Below are positions 43,791 through 53,461 of a stretch of 64,000 nucleotides of DNA, piece by piece; the stretch's first letter is position 1, and every line of letters starts with the position of its first letter. Under the pieces are notes generated by a model. It was given only the letters and a program-made list of their open reading frames with translations. It was not told the DNA's origin and searched no databases. Both the position numbers and the translations under genes were made by a program. The DNA is from Rhizobium sp. Leaf306 (GTDB lineage Bacteria; Pseudomonadota; Alphaproteobacteria; Rhizobiales; Rhizobiaceae): contig NZ_LMNX01000003.1 in the NCBI RefSeq assembly GCF_001423425.1, positions 715,044 through 779,043 on the forward strand. The letters run 5' to 3'.

Positions 43791-44641
43791 TGTTCCCCTC
43801 CCCCATTCAGAACGCATCGCCATGGATGCGGACCGGCTACAAGGTTCTCCTGCCTGTCTCGCTCGTCCTCTGGCTCCTGCCGCTGATCGGCGTCGCCATC
43901 ACCTCGGTGCGGCCGGCGGGCGATCTTGCAGCCGGCAATTACTTCGGCATGCCCTCCGGTTTCGCCGGTGTCGAGAACTACACGGCCGTCTTCCGGGATT
44001 CTCCGATCGGTCTCTACATCCTGAACTCGTTCAAGGTGACGATCCCGACGGTCATCGGCGCAGTCGGCATTTCCTGCCTCACCGGCTTTGCGCTGGCGGT
44101 CTATCGCTTCAAGGGCAATCTCGTCCTGTTCTTCATGTTCGTCGCGGGCAATTTCATTCCCTTCCAGATCCTGATGGTTCCGGTTCGCGACCTGACGCTG
44201 AAACTCGGCCTCTACGACACCGTAACTGGACTGGTGCTTTTCCACGCAGCCTTCCAGACCGGTTTCTGCACGCTGTTCATGCGCAACTTCATCAAGGGCC
44301 TGCCTTTTGCCCTGATCGAATCCGCGCGCGTCGAAGGCGTGTCGGAATGGAAGATCTTTCGCCATATCGTGCTGCCGCTGATGCGGCCGGCGATTGCGGC
44401 GCTATCCGTCCTGATCTTCACCTTCGTCTGGAACGACTATTTCTGGGCGACCGTGCTCGTGCAAGGCCAGCACGCCATGCCGGTGACTGCCGGCCTCTAC
44501 TCGCTGAACGGCCAATGGGTTGCCGCCTGGCATCTCGTGTCCGCCGGATCGATCATCGCGGCCCTGCCGCCGGTCGCCATGTTTTTCCTGATGCAACGGC
44601 ATTTCATTGCCGGCCTGACACTTGGAGCCACCAAGGGATGA
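43790..44641 (+). CDS. CUT1 ABC permease (LacG-like, MalG family)
   Basis: The 283-residue protein has six predicted helices and the EAA-type loop 'IESARVEGVSEWKIFRHIVL' (about residues 180-199), with the C-terminus 'QRHFIAGLTLGATKG' typical of MalG-family proteins. The ribosome site AGGAAAGGAA lies within the end of the previous gene. The stop overlaps the alpha-galactosidase start as ATGA. Confidence 0.92.
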   Translation: MFPSPIQNASPWMRTGYKVLLPVSLVLWLLPLIGVAITSVRPAGDLAAGNYFGMPSGFAGVENYTAVFRDSPIGLYILNSFKVTIPTVIGAVGISCLTGFALAVYRFKGNLVLFFMFVAGNFIPFQILMVPVRDLTLKLGLYDTVTGLVLFHAAFQTGFCTLFMRNFIKGLPFALIESARVEGVSEWKIFRHIVLPLMRPAIAALSVLIFTFVWNDYFWATVLVQGQHAMPVTAGLYSLNGQWVAAWHLVSAGSIIAALPPVAMFFLMQRHFIAGLTLGATKG

Positions 44642-46740
44642 GTGACATCGTAACTGTCGGCTCGGGCGATTTCGCGCTGAGCCTGCGCATGCCCGAAGCC
44701 GGAATGCCCGAGTTTCTGGCCTTCGGCCGACCGCCGGTTGTCGCCGATCCGCTGTTTGAGATCGAACGGTCGAGCCGTATCAACGGCATGGACATCGCCG
44801 TCCCCTCGGCCGTCCTGTTGCCATCAGGCGGAATGGGCTTTTTCGGCTGGCCGGCGATTGCAGGCCACCGCGCCGGCCGCGATTTCATTCTCGCGTTCAG
44901 TGGCTGGTCGGTGGCACGGAACGGAGCACAGACCGTGCTTTCGGCAAGCGACCCGGTCGCCCGGATTGGGATCGCCATCACGCTTACTGACCATGCGTCC
45001 GGCGTGCTTTCGATCGCAACCTGGCTCTCCAATGTGGGCGATACCGATTACCAGCTCGATCGCTGCATGGCCGCGAGCTTCCTGGCGCCCTCAGGTGAGA
45101 CAACGATCACCAGTTTTACCGGCTCATGGGGTCGTGAGTTCCAGACGCGTCGCGAAACGCTCGGCAATGGCCTGTGGATGCAGGAAAACCGCCGCGGCCG
45201 CACCTCGCATGACCGGTTGCCGATGCTGTTCGTCGAGACCGGTGACCAGCGTTTCGGCGTTACCCTCGGCTGGAGCGGCAATCACCAGATCGCCATCGAC
45301 CGTACTGATGACGGCCAGCGCCTCGTCCATCTCGGCGAACTGTTCGAACCCGGCGAGATCATTCTTGCGCCCGGCGAGAGTTACCAGAGCCCAACTGCCT
45401 ATGCCGGGCCGCATGGCGAGGCATTTCATGCCTTCGTCCGCACCGAGCTTGTCCAGTGGCCGCGCGGTTCCATGAGCCCAAGGCCGGTCACGCTCAACAC
45501 CTGGGAAGGCAACTATTTCGACCACCAACTGGGTTCGCTTCAGGCGCAGGCTACTGCTGCCGCAGCACTCGGCATCGAGCGTTTCGTTCTGGACGATGGC
45601 TGGTTCGGTAAACGTGACGACGACACGACGAGCCTTGGCGACTGGGATATCGACCCCCGCAAATATCCGGACGGACTGAAACCGCTCGTCGATCACGTGA
45701 CAAGCCTCGGCATGCAGTTCGGCATCTGGTTCGAACCGGAAATGGTCAATCCCTTGTCCGACCTGTTTACCGCCCACCCGGACTGGGCGCTGCAGGTCGA
45801 AGGGCGACCACTGCTTGCGTCCCGCAACCAGCTCGTGCTCGATCTTACCCGGCGGGACGTCTCAGACTATCTGTTTTCGAAGATGGATGCGGTGCTTGGC
45901 GGCCACGCGGTTTCCTATGTCAAATGGGACATGAACCGCGACCTGACCCATAGCGGCGGTCGCGACGGCAGGGCGAAGACTGCCGCCCAGACACGCGCCG
46001 TCTACGCCCTGATGGATCGCGTTCGCGCCGCTCACCCCGATGTCGAGATCGAAAGCTGCGCGTCGGGCGGTGGCCGTATCGATTATGGAGCGCTCGCCCG
46101 CACCCATCGCGTCTGGACTTCGGACTGCACCGATGCGCTGGAGCGGCTGGAAATCCAGCGCGGCGCCTTGCTTTTCGTTCCGCCGGAAATTCTCGGCAGC
46201 CACATCTCCGCAGACCCCAACCACCAGACCAACCGTCGCCATACCCTGAGCTTCCGGGCGCTGGTGGCAATGGCCTATCATTTCGGCGTCGAACTCAACC
46301 CGCTCGAACTCTCAGTCAAAGAGCGCGCCGAACTGGCGCTCTATATCGAGACCCACAAGCGGCTTCGCCCGCTTCTCCATGCGCCCGGCGCCAACTTCCG
46401 GCTTGAGCCAATCGATGGCCGTTATGTCTGGGGTGCCGCAAGCGCTGAAAAGATCGTCGTCATCGTTGCGCAGGGACCGCAGATGGTGGGCGAACAGCCA
46501 TCACCGCTGCGCTTGCCCAAACAGCTCATCCGCTTCGGCGGAACCTGGCGCATCGAAACCGTACTGCCCGAAGCCCCCGATTTCATCCGCATATCGGAGG
46601 GTCAGAAGCGATTGCTTTCCGGCAAGATCGCTTTCGATCTGGCGAATGCCGGGCTTGCAGGCCTGCCCTTGCCGATGCTTCGGCCCGAAAGTGCCCTGCT
46701 TCTCGAATTAACACCTCACAATGGGAGACAGATGCGATGA
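44638..46740 (+). CDS. GH36 alpha-galactosidase
   Basis: The 700-residue enzyme has a family GH36 layout: an N-terminal beta-sandwich, a catalytic barrel (about 290-620) and a C-terminal sheet domain. The nucleophile is predicted at D431 in 'YVKWDMNRDL' and the acid/base at D496 in 'WTSDCTDALERLEIQRG'. 'EIESCASGGGRIDYGAL' is the conserved sugar-binding segment. It releases alpha-linked galactose from melibiose, raffinose-type sugars or galactosides. It has no signal peptide, so it acts on imported sugar. It overlaps both neighbours by 4 bases. The Agrobacterium lac operon as I remember it lacks this gene. Confidence 0.95.
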   Translation: MSDIVTVGSGDFALSLRMPEAGMPEFLAFGRPPVVADPLFEIERSSRINGMDIAVPSAVLLPSGGMGFFGWPAIAGHRAGRDFILAFSGWSVARNGAQTVLSASDPVARIGIAITLTDHASGVLSIATWLSNVGDTDYQLDRCMAASFLAPSGETTITSFTGSWGREFQTRRETLGNGLWMQENRRGRTSHDRLPMLFVETGDQRFGVTLGWSGNHQIAIDRTDDGQRLVHLGELFEPGEIILAPGESYQSPTAYAGPHGEAFHAFVRTELVQWPRGSMSPRPVTLNTWEGNYFDHQLGSLQAQATAAAALGIERFVLDDGWFGKRDDDTTSLGDWDIDPRKYPDGLKPLVDHVTSLGMQFGIWFEPEMVNPLSDLFTAHPDWALQVEGRPLLASRNQLVLDLTRRDVSDYLFSKMDAVLGGHAVSYVKWDMNRDLTHSGGRDGRAKTAAQTRAVYALMDRVRAAHPDVEIESCASGGGRIDYGALARTHRVWTSDCTDALERLEIQRGALLFVPPEILGSHISADPNHQTNRRHTLSFRALVAMAYHFGVELNPLELSVKERAELALYIETHKRLRPLLHAPGANFRLEPIDGRYVWGAASAEKIVVIVAQGPQMVGEQPSPLRLPKQLIRFGGTWRIETVLPEAPDFIRISEGQKRLLSGKIAFDLANAGLAGLPLPMLRPESALLLELTPHNGRQMR

Positions 46741-47834
46741 GCGACGTCAGCCTGCGCGCCGTCAAGAAAAGCTTTGGCGCCGTCAATGTCATCAAGGGTG
46801 TCGATCTCGATATTGCCGATGGCGAGTTCTGCGTTTTCGTCGGCCCGTCCGGCTGCGGCAAGTCCACGCTGTTGCGGATGATCGCCGGCCTGGAGAAGAT
46901 TTCCGATGGCTCGCTGTCGATCGGCGGCCAGGAGATGACCGATGTCGGCCCGTCCGAGCGCGGCGTCGCCATGGTCTTCCAGTCCTATGCGCTCTATCCC
47001 CATATGACTGTTGCGGAGAATATCGGTTTTGGCCTGAAGATGACGGGCCATCCGAAAGCGCTTGTCGCAGAGCGCACAGCCTATGCGGCAAAGATGCTTC
47101 AACTGGAGCCGCTGCTGCAGCGCAAGCCGGGGCAATTGTCGGGCGGCCAGCGCCAGCGCGTTGCAATTGGCCGCGCGATCGTCCGCAATCCGGATGTCTT
47201 TCTATTCGACGAGCCGCTCTCCAATCTGGATGCGGCGCTGCGCGTGCAGATGCGCTCGGAGCTGTCGAACCTGCATCAGGATCTGAAGGCGACGATGATC
47301 TACGTCACCCACGATCAGGTCGAGGCGATGACCATGGCCGACAAGATCGTCGTGCTGTCGGCAGGTCGCATCGAGCAGGTCGGTGCGCCGCTCGAGCTTT
47401 ATCACCGGCCGAAAAACCTGTTCGTCGCCGGGTTCATCGGTTCGCCGAAGATGAATTTCCTCACCGTTCCCGTGACATCAGGAGAGAACGGCAGCGTCAC
47501 CGCAAGCCTTCCCGGTGGCGCATCGCTTTCGCTCGACACGCACGGCGCCTCTGTGAAAGGCGCAACGATGACGCTTGGCATTCGCCCCGAACATCTGGAT
47601 GCGACCGGCGCGGGCGACGTCGTTCTGGACGGCCGCGTGAAACTTGCCGAACATCTCGGCTCCGAGACCCTGTTCTTCGTTTCGCTCGCCGATGGTGCAG
47701 AAATTTCGGTAAAGGCCGACGGCCTTGCAAGCCAGCGGGCGGGCGACCCTATCCGCATCGGCATTCCGGCCAGGGCCTGCCATCTGTTCGATACCGACGG
47801 CCATGCCGTCGTCAATGGAGATCTCACACGATAA
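46737..47834 (+). CDS. ABC importer ATPase of the MsmK/UgpC/LacK type
   Basis: The 365-residue ATPase has Walker A 'GPSGCGKSTLLRMIAGLE' (residues 37-54), signature 'LSGGQRQRVAIGRAIVRNP', Walker B 'VFLFDEPLSNLDAALR' and a C-terminal regulatory OB domain from about residue 240. It energises the galactoside importer. The start overlaps the alpha-galactosidase stop as ATGA, and its stop overlaps the beta-galactosidase start (TAATG). Confidence 0.95.
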   Translation: MSDVSLRAVKKSFGAVNVIKGVDLDIADGEFCVFVGPSGCGKSTLLRMIAGLEKISDGSLSIGGQEMTDVGPSERGVAMVFQSYALYPHMTVAENIGFGLKMTGHPKALVAERTAYAAKMLQLEPLLQRKPGQLSGGQRQRVAIGRAIVRNPDVFLFDEPLSNLDAALRVQMRSELSNLHQDLKATMIYVTHDQVEAMTMADKIVVLSAGRIEQVGAPLELYHRPKNLFVAGFIGSPKMNFLTVPVTSGENGSVTASLPGGASLSLDTHGASVKGATMTLGIRPEHLDATGAGDVVLDGRVKLAEHLGSETLFFVSLADGAEISVKADGLASQRAGDPIRIGIPARACHLFDTDGHAVVNGDLTR

Positions 47835-49765
47835 TGCTTGGCGTCTGCTACTATCCGGAACACTGGAACGAAGACCGCTGGGAAACCGATGCGCGGCGCA
47901 TGCGCGAACTCGGCATTTCCTTCGTGCGCATCGGCGAATTCGCCTGGTCACGGCTTCAGCCGAGCCGCGGCAATTTTGACTTCGCATGGCTCGACCGGGC
48001 GATGGACGTTCTGACGAAGGCTGGCCTCAAGATCGTGCTGGGTACGCCGACGGCGACACCGCCGAAATGGCTGATCGACGAATATCCCGAGATTCTCCCC
48101 TATGACGAACAGGGGCGTCCGCGTGGTTTCGGCTCGCGGCGTCATTACACCTTCTCCTCGGAAACCTGGTGGCGCGAGAGCGCCCGCATCGTCGAGGCGG
48201 TCGCGAAACGGTACGGCGACCATCCGGGTCTCGTCGGCTGGCAGACCGACAACGAATACGGTTGCCACGACACGACGCTGTCCTTTGGACCTGAAGACCT
48301 GAAGGCATTCCGCCGCTGGCTGCGGCTGCGCTACCAGTCTACCGAGCAGCTCAACGAAGCCTGGGGCTCGGTGTTCTGGTCAATGGAAGTCGCGAGCTTC
48401 GACGACGTCGCGCTGCCGAACCTGACCGTGACCGAAAGCAATCCGGCGACGCGGCTCGATTTCTGGCGTTTTCACTCGGAGCAGGTCGCAGCCTATGACG
48501 CAATGCAGTGCGAGATCATCCGCCGGCATTCGCCGGATCGCTGGATCACCCATAACTTCATGGGCTTCGTTCTCGATTTCGACCATTTCCAGGTGGCTGA
48601 CAATCTCGACCTCGCCTCCTGGGACAGCTACCCGATCGGCTTCGTCGAAAAGTTTCCGTTCTCGGAGGCGGAGCGCAATCGCTGGGCCGAGACGTCGCAT
48701 CCGGATATCGCGCCGTTTCACCACGATCTCTATCGCGCGGTGGGCCGTGGCCGGTTCTGGGTGATGGAACAGCAACCCGGCCCGGTGAACTGGGCGCCCT
48801 GGAACCCGATCCCGAAGCCCGGCATGGTGCGCCTCTGGACCTGGGAAGCGCTGGCCCATGGCGCAGAAGTCGTCAGCTATTTCCGCTGGCGGCAGGCACC
48901 CTTCGCTCAGGAGCAGATGCACGCGGGTCTGAACCTTCCCGGCCTAGACGAACTTTCGCCCGGCGGCCGCGAAGCTGGACAGGTAGCGAGCGAGCTCGCC
49001 ACTTTCGGAACTCTGCCGGAAACACAGACGGCTAAAGTTGCTGTTGTCTTCGATTACCAGAGCTACTGGACGACGGTGATCCAGCCGCAGGGCAAGGACT
49101 TCCGTTACGAAGAACTGACCTTCCGCTGGTATGAAAGCCTTCGGCGCCTCGGCGTCGATATCGACTTCGTGCGCCCCGGCGCGCCGCTGGATGGCTACGC
49201 GCTGGTTATTTTGCCCTGCGTCACGGAAATATCCGCGGATCTGGAGAGGGAACTCCGCCAATTCGACGGTGTAGTCCTGATCGGCCCCCGGACCGGATCC
49301 CGCACCCGCAATTTCACCATTCCCGACAATCTGCCGCCCGGTCCGCTCTCCGATCTCACCGGCCACCGCGTGTTGCAGGTCGCGACACTGAGGCCGGGCC
49401 TTGCCCAGCCTGTGAAGGGACAGGTCTCGGGAGCGGCGATCCGCTGGCGCGAAGATATAGAAGCGACCGGCGATGTTCTTGCCCGCTTCGGCGATGGCAT
49501 GCCGGCCCTCACCCGCAAGGAGAAGATCCATTACCTGGCCTGCTGGCCGGATGAGTCACTCCTTGCCGCAACGATGAGCCTGGTTCTGGACGCTGCGGAC
49601 ATCCCCACGTTCGAGCTGCCGGAACATGTTCGTATGCGGCGACGCGGCGAGCTCGTCTTCGCGTTTAACTACGGTGCGGAGGACTGGACGGTTCCAACCG
49701 GGATCAGCATCGTGCTCGGCGAGCGCACTCTTCGCCCGTATGAGGTTGCTGTCTGGCGGGCGTGA
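47834..49765 (+). CDS. lacZ: GH42 beta-galactosidase
   Basis: The 643-residue enzyme starts 'MLGVCYYPEHWNEDRWETDA', characteristic of GH42. The acid/base is predicted at E141 ('WQTDNEYGCH') and the nucleophile at E312 ('FWVMEQQPGP'). The trimerisation domain ('VVFDYQSYWTTVIQPQG') and a C-terminal sheet domain follow. It hydrolyses beta-galactosides inside the cell. The gene overlaps the ATPase gene by one base. It corresponds in position and role to the beta-galactosidase of the Agrobacterium lactose operon; the symbol is used in that functional sense. Confidence 0.95.
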   Translation: MLGVCYYPEHWNEDRWETDARRMRELGISFVRIGEFAWSRLQPSRGNFDFAWLDRAMDVLTKAGLKIVLGTPTATPPKWLIDEYPEILPYDEQGRPRGFGSRRHYTFSSETWWRESARIVEAVAKRYGDHPGLVGWQTDNEYGCHDTTLSFGPEDLKAFRRWLRLRYQSTEQLNEAWGSVFWSMEVASFDDVALPNLTVTESNPATRLDFWRFHSEQVAAYDAMQCEIIRRHSPDRWITHNFMGFVLDFDHFQVADNLDLASWDSYPIGFVEKFPFSEAERNRWAETSHPDIAPFHHDLYRAVGRGRFWVMEQQPGPVNWAPWNPIPKPGMVRLWTWEALAHGAEVVSYFRWRQAPFAQEQMHAGLNLPGLDELSPGGREAGQVASELATFGTLPETQTAKVAVVFDYQSYWTTVIQPQGKDFRYEELTFRWYESLRRLGVDIDFVRPGAPLDGYALVILPCVTEISADLERELRQFDGVVLIGPRTGSRTRNFTIPDNLPPGPLSDLTGHRVLQVATLRPGLAQPVKGQVSGAAIRWREDIEATGDVLARFGDGMPALTRKEKIHYLACWPDESLLAATMSLVLDAADIPTFELPEHVRMRRRGELVFAFNYGAEDWTVPTGISIVLGERTLRPYEVAVWRA

Positions 49766-49782
49766 GCGAGCCAGACAGCAAC
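49745..49782 (+). terminator. Hairpin spanning the end of the beta-galactosidase gene
   Basis: A perfect 13-bp inverted repeat (GTTGCTGTCTGGC at 49745-49757, partner at 49770-49782) with a 12-base loop contains the stop codon in its loop. It lacks a T-tract. It may act as a terminator or protect the message end. Confidence 0.6.
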
Positions 49783-49979
49783 CAAACACGCGCCTGCCAA
49801 ACGGTTGCTCGGGAGCTGAACGGGCCCTATGGAACGGTGCGGAACTGACCGAAATGATGCGAGCGGATCTCCACTACGACATTCGCTGAGCTGTATCAGG
49901 ATTCCGGCTTAGGCCGGTTCGCGGCAGGGTGTCGACCCGACATTCTGGTCCGATCTTCAGGAATGCCAGATAGCCCGCA

Positions 49980-50789
49980 TCAACGGATGCTGAAGGGGAA
50001 ATATTTCGCGTTGATGCTGTCATAGACTTCGCCAGCCTGAAGCTCCGCCAGGGCCGCATTGATCTTTGCCGTCAACGCAGCATCGTCCTTGCGGAAAGCG
50101 ATGCCCGCACCTTCGCCGAAGATCGATGTGTCCTTGACGTCGGTGCCAACGAACTTGCAGCAACGTCCTTCGTTCGTGTTCGTGAGCCAGTCGTACACGG
50201 CAAGCTTGTCTTCAAGCATGACGTCAACGTCCTCGTTTGCCAGCGCCTTGTAAAGCTCCGGCGAGGAGCGAAACACCGTTGTCTCGGCGCTTGGGAAAAA
50301 CTTCTTGATGTATGCCTGCTGTGAGGTCTCCGCCGCGATGCCGACGCGCAGGCCCTTGAGGCTTTCGTCCGATATGGTGGTCAAGACCGAGTCTTTGCGT
50401 GCGATAAAGACGGAGGGACTGTCGTAGTATTTGTCCGAGAATGTCACGAGTTTGCGTCTCTCTGCACTCATCGACATGGACGATACGATCATGTCGTATT
50501 TGTTCGAAAGCAGATTGGGGATCATGTCGGTCCATTCCTGGACGACCAGTTCGCAGGAAAGCCGTGCCGTCTCACAAAGGGCCTTGGCGATGTCGACGTC
50601 GAAACCCTGCAGTTGACCGCTGGAGTCCACGTAGTTGAAGGGAGGAAAGCCTCCCTCAAACGCAACCTTGATCTTCTGATCTCCTGCCCGGTCGGCAGCG
50701 ACTGCCTCTCTAAGGTTATGTGTGGGCAAAAGGAGCAACGAAGCAGCTATACACAGTGTGATCAGCGCTCTGGGGTTCATTTTCGGCAT
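49980..50789 (-). CDS. Amino-acid-type periplasmic binding protein, orphan
   Basis: The 269-residue protein has a signal peptide ('ALITLCIAASLLLLPTHNL') and a family 3 solute-binding fold: 'IKVAFEGGFPPFNYVDSSGQ', 'GFDVDIAKALCETARLSCEL', 'YDMIVSSMSMSAERRKLVTF' and 'GLRVGIAAETSQQAYIKKFF'. It is closest to the lysine/arginine/ornithine or histidine-binding type. No permease or ATPase gene lies next to it. The neighbour, divergent by about 240 bases, is a GGDEF-EAL protein with a periplasmic sensor, so a signalling role is possible. The start was set at MPKMNPRAL; no good ribosome site is visible for any of the three candidates. Confidence 0.85.
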   Translation of the reverse strand: MPKMNPRALITLCIAASLLLLPTHNLREAVAADRAGDQKIKVAFEGGFPPFNYVDSSGQLQGFDVDIAKALCETARLSCELVVQEWTDMIPNLLSNKYDMIVSSMSMSAERRKLVTFSDKYYDSPSVFIARKDSVLTTISDESLKGLRVGIAAETSQQAYIKKFFPSAETTVFRSSPELYKALANEDVDVMLEDKLAVYDWLTNTNEGRCCKFVGTDVKDTSIFGEGAGIAFRKDDAALTAKINAALAELQAGEVYDSINAKYFPFSIR

Positions 50790-51026
50790 CTGGCTCGCTT
50801 CTTGTCGTCCGGGCTCGATTCCCGTATTGGGAATATTAGAACATACAAGGATTAAGAGCTTCTCTCGCATGCTTGTCAGCAGCCAACCAGAAGCTCATCT
50901 TGACCCCGGCCGTCTCCGGCATTGCGTGTTTTCGTCATCAATCGCGAATGCTTCAATTTTGAGACATGCTTTAAAAGCATTTCGTAATTAATCCCCTCTA
51001 CACTTCCGTGGGCGAGGGGAGATTCC

Positions 51027-53309
51027 GTGTCTTCAAACTGGGTGTTTTCATTGTTGACGCGACTGTCGGCTCGTTCGTCGTCGCAGTCGGTTTTGATCCT
51101 GCTGACCGGAACCGGTCTTGCAATATTAGGGCTCGTTGTTCTCGCAGCCATTTGGGCCGGAAGTGAAAGCGACTCTGCGGCGCGCGACAGGCAACGAGAG
51201 CTGGTTGACGGCAGGCTGCAAAATCAGGTCGACCGCGTTGCACAGGATATGCAACTGCTGGCGGAAGGCTATGCTTCATTCTTATCGCCCGGCTCTTCGG
51301 ACAGCGGCACGGAGATATCCAGAAGCGCGTCGATCCAGACGTTTGGTCGGATCGCCACATCCGTCTTTGGCTACAGCGCCGTTTTTCTGATTTCGCCCGA
51401 CGGAGAACTCGCACTCCAGCCTGACCCCGATAGCGTGCGTCGTTTCAAATGGGTTCGTCCCGTCCTTTGGCCAATGATCTCGGCCGTAACAAAAGGCCTG
51501 GAAACCGATGGGCAGCACGCTCCCGCTCCCCAAAAGAACCAGGTGGAGTTGCTCCGGCTGGAAGGCAGGCCCTCGATTGCGGGCATCGTTCCGGTGGTTC
51601 ATCAGGTGCAAGATGATCCAGGTAAGGTGAAGGCGGAATACTATCTGATCGCCATCCGGTTCCTGGACGGCCCGACGCTCGATATGTTGAGCAGGGAGCA
51701 GGGTCTCGCGGGGGCACGTTACGCTCGCACAGCGGATTACGAACCGGGTGAGGTCGCGTTCCAGGTGGCGTCCACCCGCACGGCAGAGCCCATCGGATTT
51801 ATCGTCTGGAAACCGGACCTGCCTGGTTCTCGCGTTATCGCGCGTCTCCTGCCCTTCCTGTCTGCCGCCGGACTTGTCGTCACCATCTTGTTTTCCGCCC
51901 TGCTGCTGCGCCTGCGCTATAGCCTGAAACAACTCGCTGCTAGCGAGACCCATGCGCGGCATCTTTCCCATCACGACGTGCTGACCGGTCTTCCCAACCG
52001 CGCTTTGTTTGCGACAAGACTTGAGCAATGTCTTACCGAACTCGGGACACAAGACCGCGAGACTGTCGTCGCGCTGATCGACCTCGACCGATTCAAGCAG
52101 GTCAACGACGTCTACGGCCATCTCGCTGGCGATGAGCTGTTGCGTATCGCCGTAGAGCGGATGAAGTCGCTTCTTCGGCCTGGTGACACACTTGCGCGTT
52201 TCGGCGGCGACGAGTTTGCCCTCCTCATCCCCTCTCTCGGCCACAACCGAAGCATCATCGGTTTGTGCAACGAGATCATGGCGCGCATCAGCGACCCGTT
52301 TCATCTTGTGAACGGTACTGTCGTTGTCTCTATCGGCGGCTCCATCGGATACACGGCCCCTGAGGGCGCGTTTACCACTGCCCGGGAACTCCTTCGTCGG
52401 GCAGACGTCGCACTCTACGATGCCAAGGAAAGTGGCCGCGGCCGCGCGGCAGAATACAATAGTTCGCTGGACACCCGCGCAAACGAACGCACCGAACTGC
52501 GGAACGAACTGCGCATCATGCTCGAAAGAGATGAAGGTCCGGGTGACACGCAAGGGGTGATCCGCGACAACCGGGTAGGTCATCTGGAAGTTTTTGCCCA
52601 AGGGGTCCATCAGGCAGACAGGTCAGGTGATCTTACAGGTGCGGAAGCTCTTGTCCGATGGCGCCACCCGACAAGGGGGCTTCTGTCGCCCGACAAGTTT
52701 ATTCCGATTGCTGAAGAAGCCGGGATGATCAACCAGCTTGGCCGATGGGTCTTGCTCACGGCGGCCGCCGCTGCTGCGTCCTGGCCGGCTCATCTCTCGA
52801 TTGCCGTCAACGTTTCCCCGTCACAAATCGGACAGCGCAACTTTGCCCAGATGGTTCTGTCGATTCTGAGGGATTGCGGGCTTTCCCCGGATCGCTTGGA
52901 GCTTGAAGTAACAGAGGCTGCCATTTTCAACCTCGACGAAGGCGCGGCCGAGAACCTGAACCTACTCAGGTCACGCGGGGTGAGAATTGCGCTCGACGAT
53001 TTCGGCACCGGCTTTTCGTCGCTGAGCCATTTGATCGACCTCAAAATCGACCGCGTAAAGATTGACAGGTCCTTCGTCCAATTGCTGGGCTGCAAGGCAG
53101 AAGGTGCCGCCATCGTCTCCGCTATCGCCAGTCTGAGCCGGACATTGGGCAAGGCAACAACGGCCGAGGGTGTCGAAACCGAGGAGCAGAGGGAGTTCCT
53201 GATCGCAGCGGGATGCGACGAGCTGCAAGGTTACCTTTTCTCGCGACCCATACCGATCGAGGCCTTCGGCCACCAGGTGCGGCCGAGCCAAATACGCCTC
53301 TCGTTATAA
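51027..53309 (+). CDS. Membrane-anchored CHASE4-like GGDEF-EAL cyclic di-GMP enzyme
   Basis: The 760-residue protein has a TM helix (about 20-43), a periplasmic sensor of about 220 residues resembling CHASE4, a second TM (277-296), GGDEF (about 305-475) and EAL (about 495-750). GGDEF is intact (393-397) with an I-site R384-P-G-D387. EAL is at 540-542, and 'VNVSPSQ', 'ELEVTEAAIF', 'ALDDFGTGFSSL', 'KIDRSFV' and 'AEGVETEEQ' keep the metal and catalytic residues. The N-terminal EAL strand reads 'LEVFAQGVHQAD', where 'YQPIV' is usual, and is preceded by an atypical 15-residue stretch (502-516). It could make or degrade cyclic di-GMP. A GTG start follows GAGGGGAG. Confidence 0.9.
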   Translation: MSSNWVFSLLTRLSARSSSQSVLILLTGTGLAILGLVVLAAIWAGSESDSAARDRQRELVDGRLQNQVDRVAQDMQLLAEGYASFLSPGSSDSGTEISRSASIQTFGRIATSVFGYSAVFLISPDGELALQPDPDSVRRFKWVRPVLWPMISAVTKGLETDGQHAPAPQKNQVELLRLEGRPSIAGIVPVVHQVQDDPGKVKAEYYLIAIRFLDGPTLDMLSREQGLAGARYARTADYEPGEVAFQVASTRTAEPIGFIVWKPDLPGSRVIARLLPFLSAAGLVVTILFSALLLRLRYSLKQLAASETHARHLSHHDVLTGLPNRALFATRLEQCLTELGTQDRETVVALIDLDRFKQVNDVYGHLAGDELLRIAVERMKSLLRPGDTLARFGGDEFALLIPSLGHNRSIIGLCNEIMARISDPFHLVNGTVVVSIGGSIGYTAPEGAFTTARELLRRADVALYDAKESGRGRAAEYNSSLDTRANERTELRNELRIMLERDEGPGDTQGVIRDNRVGHLEVFAQGVHQADRSGDLTGAEALVRWRHPTRGLLSPDKFIPIAEEAGMINQLGRWVLLTAAAAAASWPAHLSIAVNVSPSQIGQRNFAQMVLSILRDCGLSPDRLELEVTEAAIFNLDEGAAENLNLLRSRGVRIALDDFGTGFSSLSHLIDLKIDRVKIDRSFVQLLGCKAEGAAIVSAIASLSRTLGKATTAEGVETEEQREFLIAAGCDELQGYLFSRPIPIEAFGHQVRPSQIRLSL

Positions 53310-53461
53310 ACGGAACACGAACGGTGGCAGAATTCCATCGGTCGTTTCGGATCTGCCACAACTCTCGACAGTCGATGACGTCTTGCCTACAACGGATCAG
53401 GTCGTATGTTGTCTTGCTAACGTTACGGCGCGCGAAACAACTCCTGAGGAGGAAAGCTGGA

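Noticed and set aside
43756..44637. Upstream extension of the alpha-galactosidase frame by 294 codons
   Set aside because: This part overlaps the second permease gene in another frame; the true start is the ATG at 44638 in an ATGA overlap.
46721..47833. Upstream extension of the beta-galactosidase frame by 371 codons
   Set aside because: It overlaps the ATPase gene; the GH42 sequence begins with MLGVCYYPEHW at 47834.
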